64,000 nt of DNA from Flavivirga amylovorans (GCF_030540875.1 NZ_JAUOEM010000004.1:445533-509532); one strand, 5' to 3'; positions 32,821 through 42,241 are shown, numbered from the stretch's first letter. Made by a program: numbers and translations. The notes: generated by a model from the sequence alone, not told the origin.

Positions 32821-33645
32821 TTATATCGCTACTGCACCTTTTATGTGGGGGTGTGGATCATAATCTACTAAAGTAAAATCATCGAAAGTAAAATCGAAAA
32901 TATCTTTTACCTCTGGATTTAATATCATTTTTGGTAATGGTCTTATGTCTCTGGATAATTGTAATTCCAACTGTTCGTAATGGTTGCTGTAAATATGAGC
33001 ATCTCCAAATGTGTGAATAAATTCGCCAGCTTCATAACCGCAAACTTGTGCCATCATCATTGTAAATAAAGCATAAGATGCAATATTAAAAGGGACCCCT
33101 AAAAAGATATCTGCACTTCGTTGATATAGTTGACACGAAAGTTTTCCATTAGCTACATAAAATTGAAAAAAAGCATGACAAGGTGGTAATGCTGCTTTAC
33201 CATTAGCGACGTTTTCATCAAATGATTTTGAAGTGTCTGGTAATACTGATGGATTCCAGGCAGAGACTAACATTCTTCGACTGTTAGGATTATTTTTTAA
33301 AGCATGGATGACTTCTTTGATTTGATCTATCTCATCGCTATTCCAGTTACGCCATTGATGGCCATAAACGGGGCCTAAATCACCATTTTCGTCTGCCCAT
33401 TCATTCCAAATACGAACACCGTTTTCTGTGAGGTATTTAATATTAGTATCTCCTTTTAAAAACCAAAGCAATTCGTAAATAATTGACTTTAAGTGTAGTT
33501 TTTTAGTGGTAACCATTGGAAAGCCTTCACTTAAATTAAATCGCATTTGATGTCCGAAAACACTTTTAGTACCAGTGCCAGTACGGTCTCCTTTTTCATT
33601 TCCGTTTTCTAAAACGTGCTTTACTAAGTCGTGATATTGCTGCAT
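32821..33645 (-). CDS. thyA: Thymidylate synthase
   Basis: Makes dTMP from dUMP with methylene-tetrahydrofolate as donor, in the cytoplasm. The 274-residue product has the folate/dUMP Arg region [13 protein letters not shown], the catalytic Cys in [13 protein letters not shown], the dUMP-binding [23 protein letters not shown], and the C-terminal [11 protein letters not shown]. Length and motifs are normal. It completes the dTMP cycle with the nearby DHFR. Downstream (lower coordinates) is a bidirectional terminator; upstream are two dispersed repeats. Confidence 0.98.
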   Translation of the reverse strand: MQQYHDLVKHVLENGNEKGDRTGTGTKSVFGHQMRFNLSEGFPMVTTKKLHLKSIIYELLWFLKGDTNIKYLTENGVRIWNEWADENGDLGPVYGHQWRNWNSDEIDQIKEVIHALKNNPNSRRMLVSAWNPSVLPDTSKSFDENVANGKAALPPCHAFFQFYVANGKLSCQLYQRSADIFLGVPFNIASYALFTMMMAQVCGYEAGEFIHTFGDAHIYSNHYEQLELQLSRDIRPLPKMILNPEVKDIFDFTFDDFTLVDYDPHPHIKGAVAI

Positions 33646-33651
33646 AGTAAC

Positions 33652-33670
33652 TTCCTGCGAAGGCAGGAAT
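33652..33670. repeat. Dispersed intergenic repeat (TTCCTGC...GCAGGAAT)
   Basis: A stem TTCCTGC-gaag-GCAGGAA, 7 bases upstream of the thyA start, is the reverse orientation of the elements at 44966 and 61181 (their loops read TTTC and CTTC). It belongs to the palindromic repeat family seen at several intergenic sites here. Confidence 0.6.
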
Positions 33671-33707
33671 CTTTTTAAATTAAAAATGTTATGAAATCTT
33701 TATTTAG

Positions 33708-33734
33708 GATACTTCGACTGCGCTCAGTATGACA
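33708..33734. repeat. Dispersed intergenic repeat (TTCGACTGCGCTCAGT type)
   Basis: GATACTTCGACTGCGCTCAG followed by TATGACA, with ATACT/AGTAT ends, has the form of a small palindromic repeat common between genes in Flavobacteria. It is a different subtype from its neighbour at 33652. Confidence 0.5.
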
Positions 33735-33749
33735 AAATAATTGGTGATA

Positions 33750-33790
33750 AAAATAAAAAAAAGCATCAAGTTTTAATGCTTGATGTTTTA
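33750..33790 (-). terminator. Intrinsic terminator after the nucleoside transporter gene
   Basis: On the minus strand the hairpin CATCAAG/CTTGATG (33764-33770 with 33779-33785, extended by A-T pairs) is followed by a run of T. It lies about 60 bases past the transporter stop codon. Confidence 0.75.
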
Positions 33791-33848
33791 ATATATATTA
33801 TAAAGTTATTAACTATAAAGACGAGATTCCAATCTCCACAGGAATTTG

Positions 33849-35390
33849 TTAACCAATAATCATTCCTGCAATAGTAGCAGAAATTAATGAAGCGATAGTG
33901 CCTCCAATAAGTGCTTTCATACCAAATTGTGATAATAGTTTTCGTTGTCCTGGAGCCAAAGAACCAATACCGCCAATTTGAATACCTATAGAAGCAAAAT
34001 TAGCAAACCCACACAGCATATAGGTTGCCATGATTATAGATTTTTCATAATTAAGATGAATCGCATTAGAGGTGTTTTTTAAATCTGCCAATTGAATGTA
34101 ACCTATAAATTCACTCGCGGCTAATTTAATGCCTAGTAATTGCCCCATTAAAGCCATATCTTCTTTTGCAACACCAATAAGCCACATGAGTGGAGCAAAT
34201 ACATAGCCTAAAATTAATTCAAGAGATAAGCTTTTATACGGTGTATTGTTAATAACCCATGTATTTAAAGACGAGATATCACCAACCCAACCCAGCATAC
34301 CATTAAACATAGCGATAAAAGCAACAAATACTAAAAGCATGGCACCTACATTGACTGCAAGCTTTAAACCTTCGGTCGTTCCATTGGCAATAGCATCTAA
34401 AAAGTTAGCGCCAATTTTTTCTTGAGAAACTTTAACGTCTGTGTTTACATCTTCCGTTTGAGGATATAATATTTTTGAAATAACAATAGCACCTGGAGCT
34501 GCCATAACAGATGCGGCTAAAAGGTGTTTGGCATAAAATAATCTAAGTTCTGGGTCATTACCTCCTAAAAAGCCAATATAGGCAGCAAGTACAGCACCCG
34601 CTACGGTTGCCATACCACCAATCATGACTAAAAGTATTTCGGACTTATTCATTTTTTCTAAATAAGCCTTTATTAAAAGAGGTGCTTCTGTTTGGCCTAA
34701 AAAGATATTACCCGCAACACTTAAGCTTTCTGCTCCAGAAATTTTTAAGGCTTTTGAAAGTAACCAGGCCATGGCCTTTACCACTTTTTGAATAATACCC
34801 AAATAAAATAGAACAGAGGTTAAAGCTGAAAAGAATATGATAGTTGGTAATACCTGAAAGGCAAATATAAACCCGAATGTATCCATGTCTACAACTAAAC
34901 CTTCAAATAAAAATTTACTGCCAGCTCTTGTAAACTCTAAGACTTCAACAAAAAGGCCTCCAATAAATTCAAAAATACCTTTGATGAATTCAACTTTTAA
35001 AACTCCAACAGCAATTAATAACTGGAAAGCTAAACCAATACCAACAATTTTCCAATTAATAGCTTTTCTGTTGCTGCTAAAAAGAAATGCTATTAATATT
35101 AAAGAAATCATGCCTAAAGTCCCACGCCATAAACTCTTCATAGAAAACCCTTGACTTGGAATAATAGCGTTAGCAGAAGTGTCTGTAGTGCCTATTGTTG
35201 ATACATCTTCAGCTTTAGAATCCGTATTTATGTTTAAAGTATCTATGGAATTAGTTACAGGTACAGTTTGTTGAACAGTTGTTTTATTTTGAACGGAATC
35301 CAACAGTTTTGTTTCATTTGCCTCTTGAGCTATGACTGAAAATGTCAATAGGAAAAAAATAGAGACAATGACCAAAGAGAACTGTTTCAT
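33849..35390 (-). CDS. nupC: Concentrative nucleoside transporter (CNT/NupC family)
   Basis: A cation-coupled importer of nucleosides in the inner membrane. Of 513 residues, the first 21 form a secretory-type signal (IAQEANET) and about 22-80 are a Ser/Thr/Asp-rich extracytoplasmic extension. The standard CNT core follows, with gate and nucleoside-binding segments such as GNIFLGQTEAPLLIKAYL, MIGGMATVAGAVLAAYIGFLG, and the C-terminal GFANFASIGIQIGGIGSLAP. The core is complete. The extension is longer than in enterobacterial NupC. It lies 17 bases after the bifunctional-nuclease-family gene, likely in one transcript. Confidence 0.93.
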   Translation of the reverse strand: MKQFSLVIVSIFFLLTFSVIAQEANETKLLDSVQNKTTVQQTVPVTNSIDTLNINTDSKAEDVSTIGTTDTSANAIIPSQGFSMKSLWRGTLGMISLILIAFLFSSNRKAINWKIVGIGLAFQLLIAVGVLKVEFIKGIFEFIGGLFVEVLEFTRAGSKFLFEGLVVDMDTFGFIFAFQVLPTIIFFSALTSVLFYLGIIQKVVKAMAWLLSKALKISGAESLSVAGNIFLGQTEAPLLIKAYLEKMNKSEILLVMIGGMATVAGAVLAAYIGFLGGNDPELRLFYAKHLLAASVMAAPGAIVISKILYPQTEDVNTDVKVSQEKIGANFLDAIANGTTEGLKLAVNVGAMLLVFVAFIAMFNGMLGWVGDISSLNTWVINNTPYKSLSLELILGYVFAPLMWLIGVAKEDMALMGQLLGIKLAASEFIGYIQLADLKNTSNAIHLNYEKSIIMATYMLCGFANFASIGIQIGGIGSLAPGQRKLLSQFGMKALIGGTIASLISATIAGMIIG

Positions 35391-35407
35391 ATAATAAAAA
35401 GTAAATG

Positions 35408-36022
35408 TTATTCTCGTTTTGAGATCTCATCACGAATATGCGCAGCTCTTTCATAATCTTCATTAGAAACAGATTCATCTAATAAGCTATGTAATTCTTC
35501 AAGTGTTTTGCCTTTAAGGTTTTCACGAGGTGCATCTGGCTCTAACTCGGTAGAAATTAAATCGTCTACCAAAATACTGTCTTGGTTTTCTTCTTCATCC
35601 TTCGGATTCACTTTTAAGTATATTCCAGCTTTATCAAGAATATTTTTATAAGTAAAAATTGGCGCGTCAAAACGAAGTGCTAGAGCGATAGCATCGCTGG
35701 TTCTGGCATCTATAATTTCTTCAATTTTATCGCGTTCGCAAATTAAGCTAGAGTAGAAAACACCATCAACCAGTTTATGGATAATAACTTGTTTTACAAC
35801 TATATCAAAACGATCGGCAAAATTTTTAAACAAATCGTGCGTTAATGGTCTTGGAGGCCTAATTTCTTTTTCCAAAGCAATGGCAATCGACTGTGCTTCA
35901 AAAGCACCAATGACAATTGGAAGTTTGCGGTCGCCGTCTAATTCGTTTAAAATTAGGGCATAAGCACCGTTTTGGGTTTGACTATAGGATATTCCTTTTA
36001 TATTTAATCTTACTAAACTCAT
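35408..36022 (-). CDS. Bifunctional nuclease (BFN) family protein with C-terminal UVR motif
   Basis: A 204-residue protein. The N-terminal domain (about 1-135) matches the DUF151/BFN family: LPIVIGAFEAQSIAIALE, RPLTHDLFKN, and RTSDAIALALRFDAPIF. Plant members have been reported with RNase and DNase activity, while the bacterial role is poorly known. The C-terminal 35 residues (LHSLLDESVSNEDYERAAHIRDEI) form a UvrB/UvrC-type motif that mediates protein contacts. It lies between etfA and the nucleoside transporter on the same strand. Confidence 0.9.
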   Translation of the reverse strand: MSLVRLNIKGISYSQTQNGAYALILNELDGDRKLPIVIGAFEAQSIAIALEKEIRPPRPLTHDLFKNFADRFDIVVKQVIIHKLVDGVFYSSLICERDKIEEIIDARTSDAIALALRFDAPIFTYKNILDKAGIYLKVNPKDEEENQDSILVDDLISTELEPDAPRENLKGKTLEELHSLLDESVSNEDYERAAHIRDEISKRE

Positions 36023-36143
36023 AATTTATAAAAAACGCAAAGAACTGTTTAAATTAGGACTTTACCAACTGACTAAGACAGATTTAAGTATTTAGTGCTA
36101 ATTTAAGCAGTTCTATACGACTATACAATTTATAAAAAATTAT

Positions 36144-37124
36144 TTATTGTTGCGCTTTAAAAGCTTTTAATTTCTCTATAAGCTTAGGGACAACTTCAAA
36201 CGCATCTCCAACAATACCATAATCCGCAGCTTTAAAGAAAGGAGCTTCGGCATCTGTGTTAATGACCACTTTTACTTTTGATGCATTAATTCCAGCTAAA
36301 TGTTGGATGGCTCCGGAAATTCCAATGGCAATATATAAATTTGATGCTACAGGTTTACCTGTTTGACCAACATGTTCGCTATGAGGTCTCCATCCTAAAT
36401 CTGAAACAGGTTTAGAACATGCAGTTGCTGCTCCTAAAACGTCTGCTAATTCTTCTACCATACCCCAGTTCTCAGGACCTTTTAATCCACGACCAGCTGA
36501 TACAACAATTTCTGCATCGGCAATGGTGACTTTGTCTGTTGCTTTATCAACAGATTCTACTGTAACTCCTGAATCTGAAATTGAAGGCGAGAAGTCTTCT
36601 GCGGAAGCGTTACTACTATTTTCTACCAATCCAAATGAATTATTAGAAACACCTATGATTTTCACATCAGTATTAATTTGAGACATTTCGAAAGCTTTAT
36701 TCGTAAAAGCGGTACGTTTTACCGTAAAAGGAGATGTGCTGGTTGGTGCTTCAATAACATTAGAAGCATATCCTGCGTTTAAGCCTACTGCTAAAAGAGG
36801 TGCTAAATATTTACTATCGGCACTGGAGCTTACTACTATGACTTGGGCAGCTTCTTTTTCTGCCGCTTGTTTAATAGCTTCTGCATAGCCGCTAGCATTA
36901 AAAGACTCTAATTGTGTATTAGATACATTTAAAACTTTATCGACACCATAATTTCCTAATGAAGTGGCATCGCTTACATTGATTGCTAAGGCTGTAACTG
37001 TTGTTCCTAATTGATTGGCAACTGCTTTGGCATAAGATGCAACTTCTAAAGCTGTTTTTTTAAATGTGCCTTGCTCTGATTCTGTATATACTAAAACTGA
37101 CATAAAAATTTTACTTTTTGTCAC
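36144..37124 (-). CDS. etfA: Electron transfer flavoprotein alpha subunit
   Basis: It carries the FAD of the ETF heterodimer that passes electrons from acyl-CoA dehydrogenases to the respiratory chain. The 326-residue product has an N-terminal Rossmann-like domain and the C-terminal FAD domain with SAGRGLKGPENW, the HVGQTGKPVASNLYIAIGISGAIQH loop and INTDAEAPFFKAADYGIVGD. It is complete. It follows etfB with an 83-base gap that holds a dispersed repeat, unusual for such a tightly linked gene pair. Confidence 0.97.
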   Translation of the reverse strand: MTKSKIFMSVLVYTESEQGTFKKTALEVASYAKAVANQLGTTVTALAINVSDATSLGNYGVDKVLNVSNTQLESFNASGYAEAIKQAAEKEAAQVIVVSSSADSKYLAPLLAVGLNAGYASNVIEAPTSTSPFTVKRTAFTNKAFEMSQINTDVKIIGVSNNSFGLVENSSNASAEDFSPSISDSGVTVESVDKATDKVTIADAEIVVSAGRGLKGPENWGMVEELADVLGAATACSKPVSDLGWRPHSEHVGQTGKPVASNLYIAIGISGAIQHLAGINASKVKVVINTDAEAPFFKAADYGIVGDAFEVVPKLIEKLKAFKAQQ

Positions 37125-37143
37125 CCTGAACTTGTTTCAGGAT
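37120..37143. repeat. Dispersed repeat between etfB and etfA
   Basis: GTCACCCTGAACTTGTTTCAG followed by GATC forms a CCTGAA/TTCAGG hairpin. It belongs to the family of small palindromic repeats found at 20465 and elsewhere. It sits in the etfB-etfA junction, at the etfA start, so it is transcribed with the operon. Confidence 0.6.
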
Positions 37144-37207
37144 CTCATTAATATTATTTTCTCTTGTTAAGATTCTGAAAATGAATTCAGAATTATTTAA
37201 TCTGCGA

Positions 37208-37954
37208 TTAAATAACTTTGGCTTCGTTGTGAAGTAAGTCTACTAACTCGTCTAAATTATCTGTTGATACTAGTTTCACGGCACCTTTTGGAGCAGGTTT
37301 CTCAAATTTAACAGATGTTGTTTCAGCACTAGCATCAATAGGTTCAACAACTGTTAAAGGTTTTTTACGAGCCATCATAATACCTCTCATATTTGGTATT
37401 CTAAGATCACTCTCTTCAACCAATCCTTTTTGACCGCCAATAACTAATGGAAAGGATGTAGAAACTGTTTCTTTTCCACCATCAATTTCTCTTACAGCTT
37501 TCGCAGAAGTACCATCAACTTCTAAACCAATACAATTGTTTACAAAGTTAGCACTGGTTAATCCTGCAATCATACCAGGAACCATACCTCCATTATAATC
37601 GATAGATTCACGACCAGCAATAACCAAATCGTAAGCCCCATCTTTAACAACGTTTGCTAATTGCTTTGCTACCGAAAAGCCATCAGACGCTACTGTATTT
37701 ACTCTAATAGCAGCATCTGCACCAATAGCTAAAGCCTTACGAAGCGTAGGCTCTGTGTCAGCAGTACCGACATTTACAACAGTAACGTTGGCGCCTTGTT
37801 TTTCTTTAAACCACATAGCACGAGTTAAACCAAATTCATCATTTGGATTTATAACAAATTGAACACCGTTGGTGTCAAATTTTGTATCACCTTCACTAAA
37901 ATTAATTTTAGAAGTCGTATCAGGAACATGACTAATGCACACTAATATTTTCAT
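37208..37954 (-). CDS. etfB: Electron transfer flavoprotein beta subunit
   Basis: The AMP-binding partner of EtfA. The 248-residue product has the N-terminal KILVCISHVPDT, NPNDEFGLTRA, and the AMP/recognition-loop region DLVIAGRESIDYNGGMVPGMIAGL. It is the first gene of the etfB-etfA unit. A perfect 34-base palindrome lies about 135 bases upstream, overlapping the expected promoter, so the operon is probably repressed by a dimeric regulator. Fatty-acid or branched-chain amino-acid catabolism is the likely signal, by inference. Confidence 0.97.
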   Translation of the reverse strand: MKILVCISHVPDTTSKINFSEGDTKFDTNGVQFVINPNDEFGLTRAMWFKEKQGANVTVVNVGTADTEPTLRKALAIGADAAIRVNTVASDGFSVAKQLANVVKDGAYDLVIAGRESIDYNGGMVPGMIAGLTSANFVNNCIGLEVDGTSAKAVREIDGGKETVSTSFPLVIGGQKGLVEESDLRIPNMRGIMMARKKPLTVVEPIDASAETTSVKFEKPAPKGAVKLVSTDNLDELVDLLHNEAKVI

Positions 37955-38089
37955 ATTATAACAATTTAATCGTTTAGTTTTATTTAAGTTAATTAGTCAG
38001 TTTTTTTGTAATTAGTATTTGAAAAACAATCCTTTAAAAATTACAATTAGTGACTTAATTTTAAGGATACGAAGGTAATTATTTTATTC

Positions 38090-38123
38090 CGAATATTTAC
38101 TATGCATGCATAGTAAATATTCG
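38090..38123. promoter_or_regulatory. Perfect 34-bp palindrome, candidate operator for etfBA
   Basis: The sequence is self-complementary over all 34 bases, with the core TACTATGCATGCATAGTA flanked by CGAATATT/AATATTCG arms. It would cover the -33 region of the etfB promoter if the -7 box at 38070-38077 is real. There is no T-tract and no loop, so it looks like a protein-binding site and not a terminator. Confidence 0.65.
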
Positions 38124-38578
38124 TTAAAATTATCAAAAAAGCATAAATATTGACATTTCTTTATGAATTTTAGGTCTTTTGCTTCGTTATTGGTAAGAAA
38201 TATTTTTATAAAGTAAAGATCATTTACTTATTTCTTGTTATTTCTTGATGGATACTTTTTATCCAAGATTAAAATTTTACAAAAAAACTTATTTTCAATG
38301 TTTCCGGCATGTCAAAATAAGGCTGTTGATTTTTAATATTAGAAATTATAAAATAAAGTAGGTTTTTAATTGATATCTGTTTCTGGGTTTTTAATATAGA
38401 TCTAAAATCATATAGAAATAACACGTCATAGTATTGTAGGGAAAGAAATAAAAAGAAAGGGAACTAATTTAAAGTAACGAATCCTCATTATTCATGTATA
38501 ATTTCTATAAAATTAATAATTTTTTTTTGTGAATAATTTTACTGTTAGTTTTTATATCAAATTATAATCAATAATTCC

Positions 38579-38586
38579 TATTTTTG
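38579..38586 (+). promoter_or_regulatory. Candidate -7 promoter box for pdhB
   Basis: TATTTTTG matches the Bacteroidota consensus TAnnTTTG exactly and lies 24 bases before the pdhB start. No convincing -33 TTTG was seen at the expected distance. Confidence 0.45.
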
Positions 38587-38609
38587 CAACTCGAATTAAA
38601 ATTAAGTTA

Positions 38610-39587
38610 ATGAAGACTATTCAATTTAGAGAGGCTATTTGTGAAGCCATGAGCGAAGAAATGCGCAGAGATGAAAGCATTTATTTAATGGGTGAAGAAG
38701 TAGCAGAATATAATGGTGCTTATAAAGCGTCGAAAGGTATGTTGGATGAATTTGGAGCTAAACGCGTTATTGATACGCCAATTGCAGAGCTTGGTTTTGC
38801 AGGGATTGCTATTGGTTCTACAATGACAGGTAATAGACCTATTGTTGAGTACATGACCTTTAACTTTTCTTTAGTTGGAATTGACCAAATTATAAACAAC
38901 GCTGCAAAAATCAGACAAATGTCTGGTGGACAATTTAAATGTCCAATTGTATTTCGTGGCCCTACTGCTTCTGCAGGTCAATTAGGAGCGACACACTCGC
39001 AAGCATTTGAAAACTGGTTTGCAAACACACCGGGATTAAAAGTTGTGGTACCATCAAATCCATATGACGCCAAAGGATTGTTAAAAGCTGCGATTCGTGA
39101 TGATGATCCAGTTATTTTTATGGAAAGCGAGCAAATGTATGGTGATAAAGGTGAAGTGCCAGAAGGTGAATATATATTGCCTTTAGGTGTTGCAGAGATT
39201 AAGCGAGAAGGAACAGATGTAACGATTGTATCTTTTGGGAAGATTATAAAAGAGGCTTATAAAGCAGCCGATGAATTGGCTAAAGAAAATATCTCTTGTG
39301 AAATTATAGATTTACGTACGGTTCGTCCAATGGATAGAAAAGCAATCGTAGAATCGGTTAAAAAAACTAACAGATTGGTAGTTTTGGAAGAAGCATGGCC
39401 TTTTGGGAATGTAGCTACCGAAATTACATATTTAGTACAAAGTGAAGCATTTGACTATTTAGATGCTCCAATTGTAAAAATTAATACCGCAGATACACCT
39501 GCACCATATTCACCAGTTTTACTAGCAGAATGGCTACCTAATAGTGATGATGTTATTAAAGCAGTAAAAAAAGTATTATACAAATAA
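38610..39587 (+). CDS. pdhB: Pyruvate dehydrogenase E1 component, beta subunit
   Basis: Forms, with an alpha subunit, the thiamine-diphosphate-dependent E1 that decarboxylates pyruvate and acetylates the E2 lipoyl domain. The 325-residue product has the E1-beta motifs EEVAEYNGAYKASKGM, TPIAELGFAGIAIGSTMTG, FRGPTASAGQLGATHSQ and MESEQMYGDKGEVP, plus the C-terminal transketolase domain (VSFGKIIKEAYKAADELAKE, DLRTVRPMD). The alpha subunit and E2 genes are not adjacent here, so pdhB stands alone, ended by a strong terminator. Confidence 0.95.
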   Translation: MKTIQFREAICEAMSEEMRRDESIYLMGEEVAEYNGAYKASKGMLDEFGAKRVIDTPIAELGFAGIAIGSTMTGNRPIVEYMTFNFSLVGIDQIINNAAKIRQMSGGQFKCPIVFRGPTASAGQLGATHSQAFENWFANTPGLKVVVPSNPYDAKGLLKAAIRDDDPVIFMESEQMYGDKGEVPEGEYILPLGVAEIKREGTDVTIVSFGKIIKEAYKAADELAKENISCEIIDLRTVRPMDRKAIVESVKKTNRLVVLEEAWPFGNVATEITYLVQSEAFDYLDAPIVKINTADTPAPYSPVLLAEWLPNSDDVIKAVKKVLYK

Positions 39588-39609
39588 ATTAATATTTTTT
39601 ACGTTATAG

Positions 39610-39645
39610 AAACTTCATTAGCACGATTGTTGATGAAGTTTTTTA
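39610..39645 (+). terminator. Intrinsic terminator after pdhB
   Basis: A stem of about 13 pairs (AAACTTCAT... at 39610-39622 with ...ATGAAGTTT at 39629-39641, two wobbles) and a 6-base loop is followed by a T-tract. It lies 23 bases after the pdhB stop. Confidence 0.82.
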
Positions 39646-39700
39646 TATTATGAATAGATTCAAACTATATTTTTTCAATTTTATGCAACCAAAGGCAACT

Positions 39701-39708
39701 TATATTTG
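39701..39708 (+). promoter_or_regulatory. Candidate -7 promoter box for the DUF5686-type gene
   Basis: TATATTTG matches TAnnTTTG exactly, 25 bases before the start codon. A T-rich stretch lies at the -33 position without a clean TTTG. Confidence 0.45.
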
Positions 39709-39733
39709 TCTTTATAGAAATAATTAAAATATT

Positions 39734-42241
39734 TTGATGAAGATAAAAATACTTTTTGCTCTTTACCTACTAAATGTGTTTTTTGCAATAGCTCAAACTA
39801 AAGTTAGTGGTTATGTGTTTGACGAGTTTAATGAACCAGTATCTTTTGCTAATGTTATTTTTAAAGGATCTACTATTGGAACCATAACCAATGAAAATGG
39901 GAAATTCTATTTAGAGTCTGATGAGACTTGGAGTGGACTCACCGTTTCTTTTATTGGATATGAAACATTACATGTGACCTTAGAGAAGAAAGTGAATTAT
40001 AATTTAAAGTTTACGATTAAAGAACAACTTGGTGAACTGGATCAGGTTGTTATAACCACAGGAAAACAATCTAAAAAGAATAATCCAGCTATAGATTTAC
40101 TTAGAAAAATCTGGGAGCACAAGCGTAGAAATGGTTTAAATCTATATAAACAATACGAATACGATAAATACGAAAAAGTAGAATTTGATATCAATACTAT
40201 AGATAGTGCACTTATTAAGAGTAGGCTTTTTAGAGGTATGGAGTTTGTTTTTAACGAAGTAGATACGTCGCATGTTACTGGTAAAACATATTTGCCAATG
40301 TTTATAAACGAAGCCGTTTCTAGAGTTTATGGAGATAATATTATTAATAAAGAAAAAGAAGTTCTAAAAGGAAATAAAAATTCTGGATTTAGTGATAATC
40401 AAATAGTGATTGATTTTGTTAATGATTTGTATTCCGATTATAATATATACGATAATTATTTAAAGTTTTTTGATAAGAGTTTTGTAAGTCCTTTGTCTAA
40501 AACTGGAATTAGTACTTATAACTACGTATTGTCCGATAGTACGTTTATAGATAATAAATGGTGTTACAATATTATTTATTATCCAAGACGAAAAAACGAG
40601 CTCACTTTTAAAGGTGATTTTTGGGTGGCAGATAGTACATATGCTATTAAAGAAATTAATTTGCAAGCCTCAAAAAGCGCTAATATTAACTGGGTAAAAG
40701 AGATTTATATAGAACAGGAGTTTGAAGTATTAAATGATTCGTTGTTTCTTGTAAAACGTGATTATATGATGTCTGATTTTGCCTTTAACAAAAAGGAAAA
40801 ATCGCGTGGTGTTTATGGTAAGCGTACCACCTTATATGATAATTATGCGTTTGATAAAGATTTGGATGATAAATTCTATGACCAAGAGGTTTATAACTAT
40901 GATAAAGATGTTTATCATCGGGGAGATGATTTTTGGGCAGAAAATCGTTTAGAGGCTTTAAATAAAGACGAAAAAGGTGTTTATAAAATGCTTGACACGT
41001 TAAAAACAGTCAAGAAATTCAAACAACTATATAATTTAGGAAGTATTTTATCATCGGGTTATATAGAGTTTAATACCTTACCATTAGATTATGGGCCTAT
41101 TTTTTCAACCTTTGGATTTAATGAAGTGGAAGGATTACGTTTGCGAGCGGGTGGACGTACTTATTTTGGAAGAAATGACCTTTGGAGATTAGAAGGATTC
41201 GTTGCTTACGGTTTTGAGGATGATAAATTTAAATATGGTATTTCCGGAAAGTGGTTGTTAGATAAAAAGAGTAGACTTATTATTTCTGGAGGTAATCGTC
41301 GTGATGTGGAACAAATAGGAGCGAGTTTAACGACTTCTACAGATGTGTTGGGAAGAAGTTTAGCATCTTCATCAGTTGTTGGAACAGGTGCCAATGATAA
41401 GCTAACGGCCATAAATTTAACCAGTTTAGCTATTGAAGCCGAACCGTGGCGTAATGTTATTTTTAGGTTGGGGGGTAACTACAGAACTTTAGAGTCTGCC
41501 TCTCCTACTTTTAGTTTGGATTATAATACAGCTACAGGTGTGGCATCAGAAATCAAGCAGTTTGAAACGACCTTATCGATGTCCTTCTTTCCAAAAAGAA
41601 AGATGACAGGTTTTGGTGTAGAACGTCGTGTGGCTAATGATGATTTTGCGCGGATATTTGCGCAAGTAACGCGAGGTGATAAGAGTGTACTTGATAGTGA
41701 TTTCGATTATACAAAAGTACAGTTCTCTTATATACAGCCTTGGCAAGTTGGTGGTTTTGGTAGATTAACCACAACAGTAGAAGCGGGGAAGACCTTTGGA
41801 GAAGTGCCACTAGGATTGTTAAGCGTTATACCAGGAAATCAAACGTATTTTTCTATTTATAATACCTTTTCTCAATTGGACTTTTACGAATTTGTGTCTG
41901 ATACATATGCATCGTTACATTTAGAACATAATTTTAACGGACGTGTATTTTCGAGAATCCCACTATTAAGGAAACTTAATCTCCGTGAAATTGTGAGTAT
42001 ACGCGGTGTGTGGGGAGAGGTTTCTGATGAAAATATTTTATTGAGCACAACTGGTAATCCCAATGAGATTCCTTTGGCTGCGCCATCAGATAAAATGTAT
42101 TATGAATACAGTTTGGGTGTTGGTAATATTTTTAAAGTATTCAGAATAGATTTTAACTTCAGAGGTAATTATTTAGATGAGGTTGACTATCCTGATGCTA
42201 GAAAATTTGGTATTACTGGTACCTTTGGATTCCACTTTTAA
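39734..42241 (+). CDS. DUF5686 / carboxypeptidase-regulatory-like outer membrane protein
   Basis: An 835-residue envelope protein with a signal peptide (ALYLLNVFFAIAQ, cleavage near residue 21). A carboxypeptidase-regulatory-like domain (about 22-110: VSGYVFDEFNEPVSFANVIFKGS, SFIGYETL) comes first. A large C-terminal part is rich in aromatic beta-strands and ends in GITGTFGFHF, typical of an outer-membrane barrel. This domain pair is the common flavobacterial DUF5686 architecture; its function is unknown. Unlike SusC there is no plug domain (no SGxVxGV or VDG motif). It has its own promoter box at 39701 and stands alone. Confidence 0.88.
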   Translation: MMKIKILFALYLLNVFFAIAQTKVSGYVFDEFNEPVSFANVIFKGSTIGTITNENGKFYLESDETWSGLTVSFIGYETLHVTLEKKVNYNLKFTIKEQLGELDQVVITTGKQSKKNNPAIDLLRKIWEHKRRNGLNLYKQYEYDKYEKVEFDINTIDSALIKSRLFRGMEFVFNEVDTSHVTGKTYLPMFINEAVSRVYGDNIINKEKEVLKGNKNSGFSDNQIVIDFVNDLYSDYNIYDNYLKFFDKSFVSPLSKTGISTYNYVLSDSTFIDNKWCYNIIYYPRRKNELTFKGDFWVADSTYAIKEINLQASKSANINWVKEIYIEQEFEVLNDSLFLVKRDYMMSDFAFNKKEKSRGVYGKRTTLYDNYAFDKDLDDKFYDQEVYNYDKDVYHRGDDFWAENRLEALNKDEKGVYKMLDTLKTVKKFKQLYNLGSILSSGYIEFNTLPLDYGPIFSTFGFNEVEGLRLRAGGRTYFGRNDLWRLEGFVAYGFEDDKFKYGISGKWLLDKKSRLIISGGNRRDVEQIGASLTTSTDVLGRSLASSSVVGTGANDKLTAINLTSLAIEAEPWRNVIFRLGGNYRTLESASPTFSLDYNTATGVASEIKQFETTLSMSFFPKRKMTGFGVERRVANDDFARIFAQVTRGDKSVLDSDFDYTKVQFSYIQPWQVGGFGRLTTTVEAGKTFGEVPLGLLSVIPGNQTYFSIYNTFSQLDFYEFVSDTYASLHLEHNFNGRVFSRIPLLRKLNLREIVSIRGVWGEVSDENILLSTTGNPNEIPLAAPSDKMYYEYSLGVGNIFKVFRIDFNFRGNYLDEVDYPDARKFGITGTFGFHF

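Larger units (their letters stand above)
37955..38609. other. Divergent control region etfB / pdhB
   Basis: A 655-base AT-rich gap between divergent genes. It holds a candidate etfB -7 box on the minus strand (TACCTTCG at 38070-38077, one mismatch to TAnnTTTG), the palindrome at 38090-38123, and a pdhB -7 box at 38579-38586. No gene was found in the remaining 38124-38570. Confidence 0.6.
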
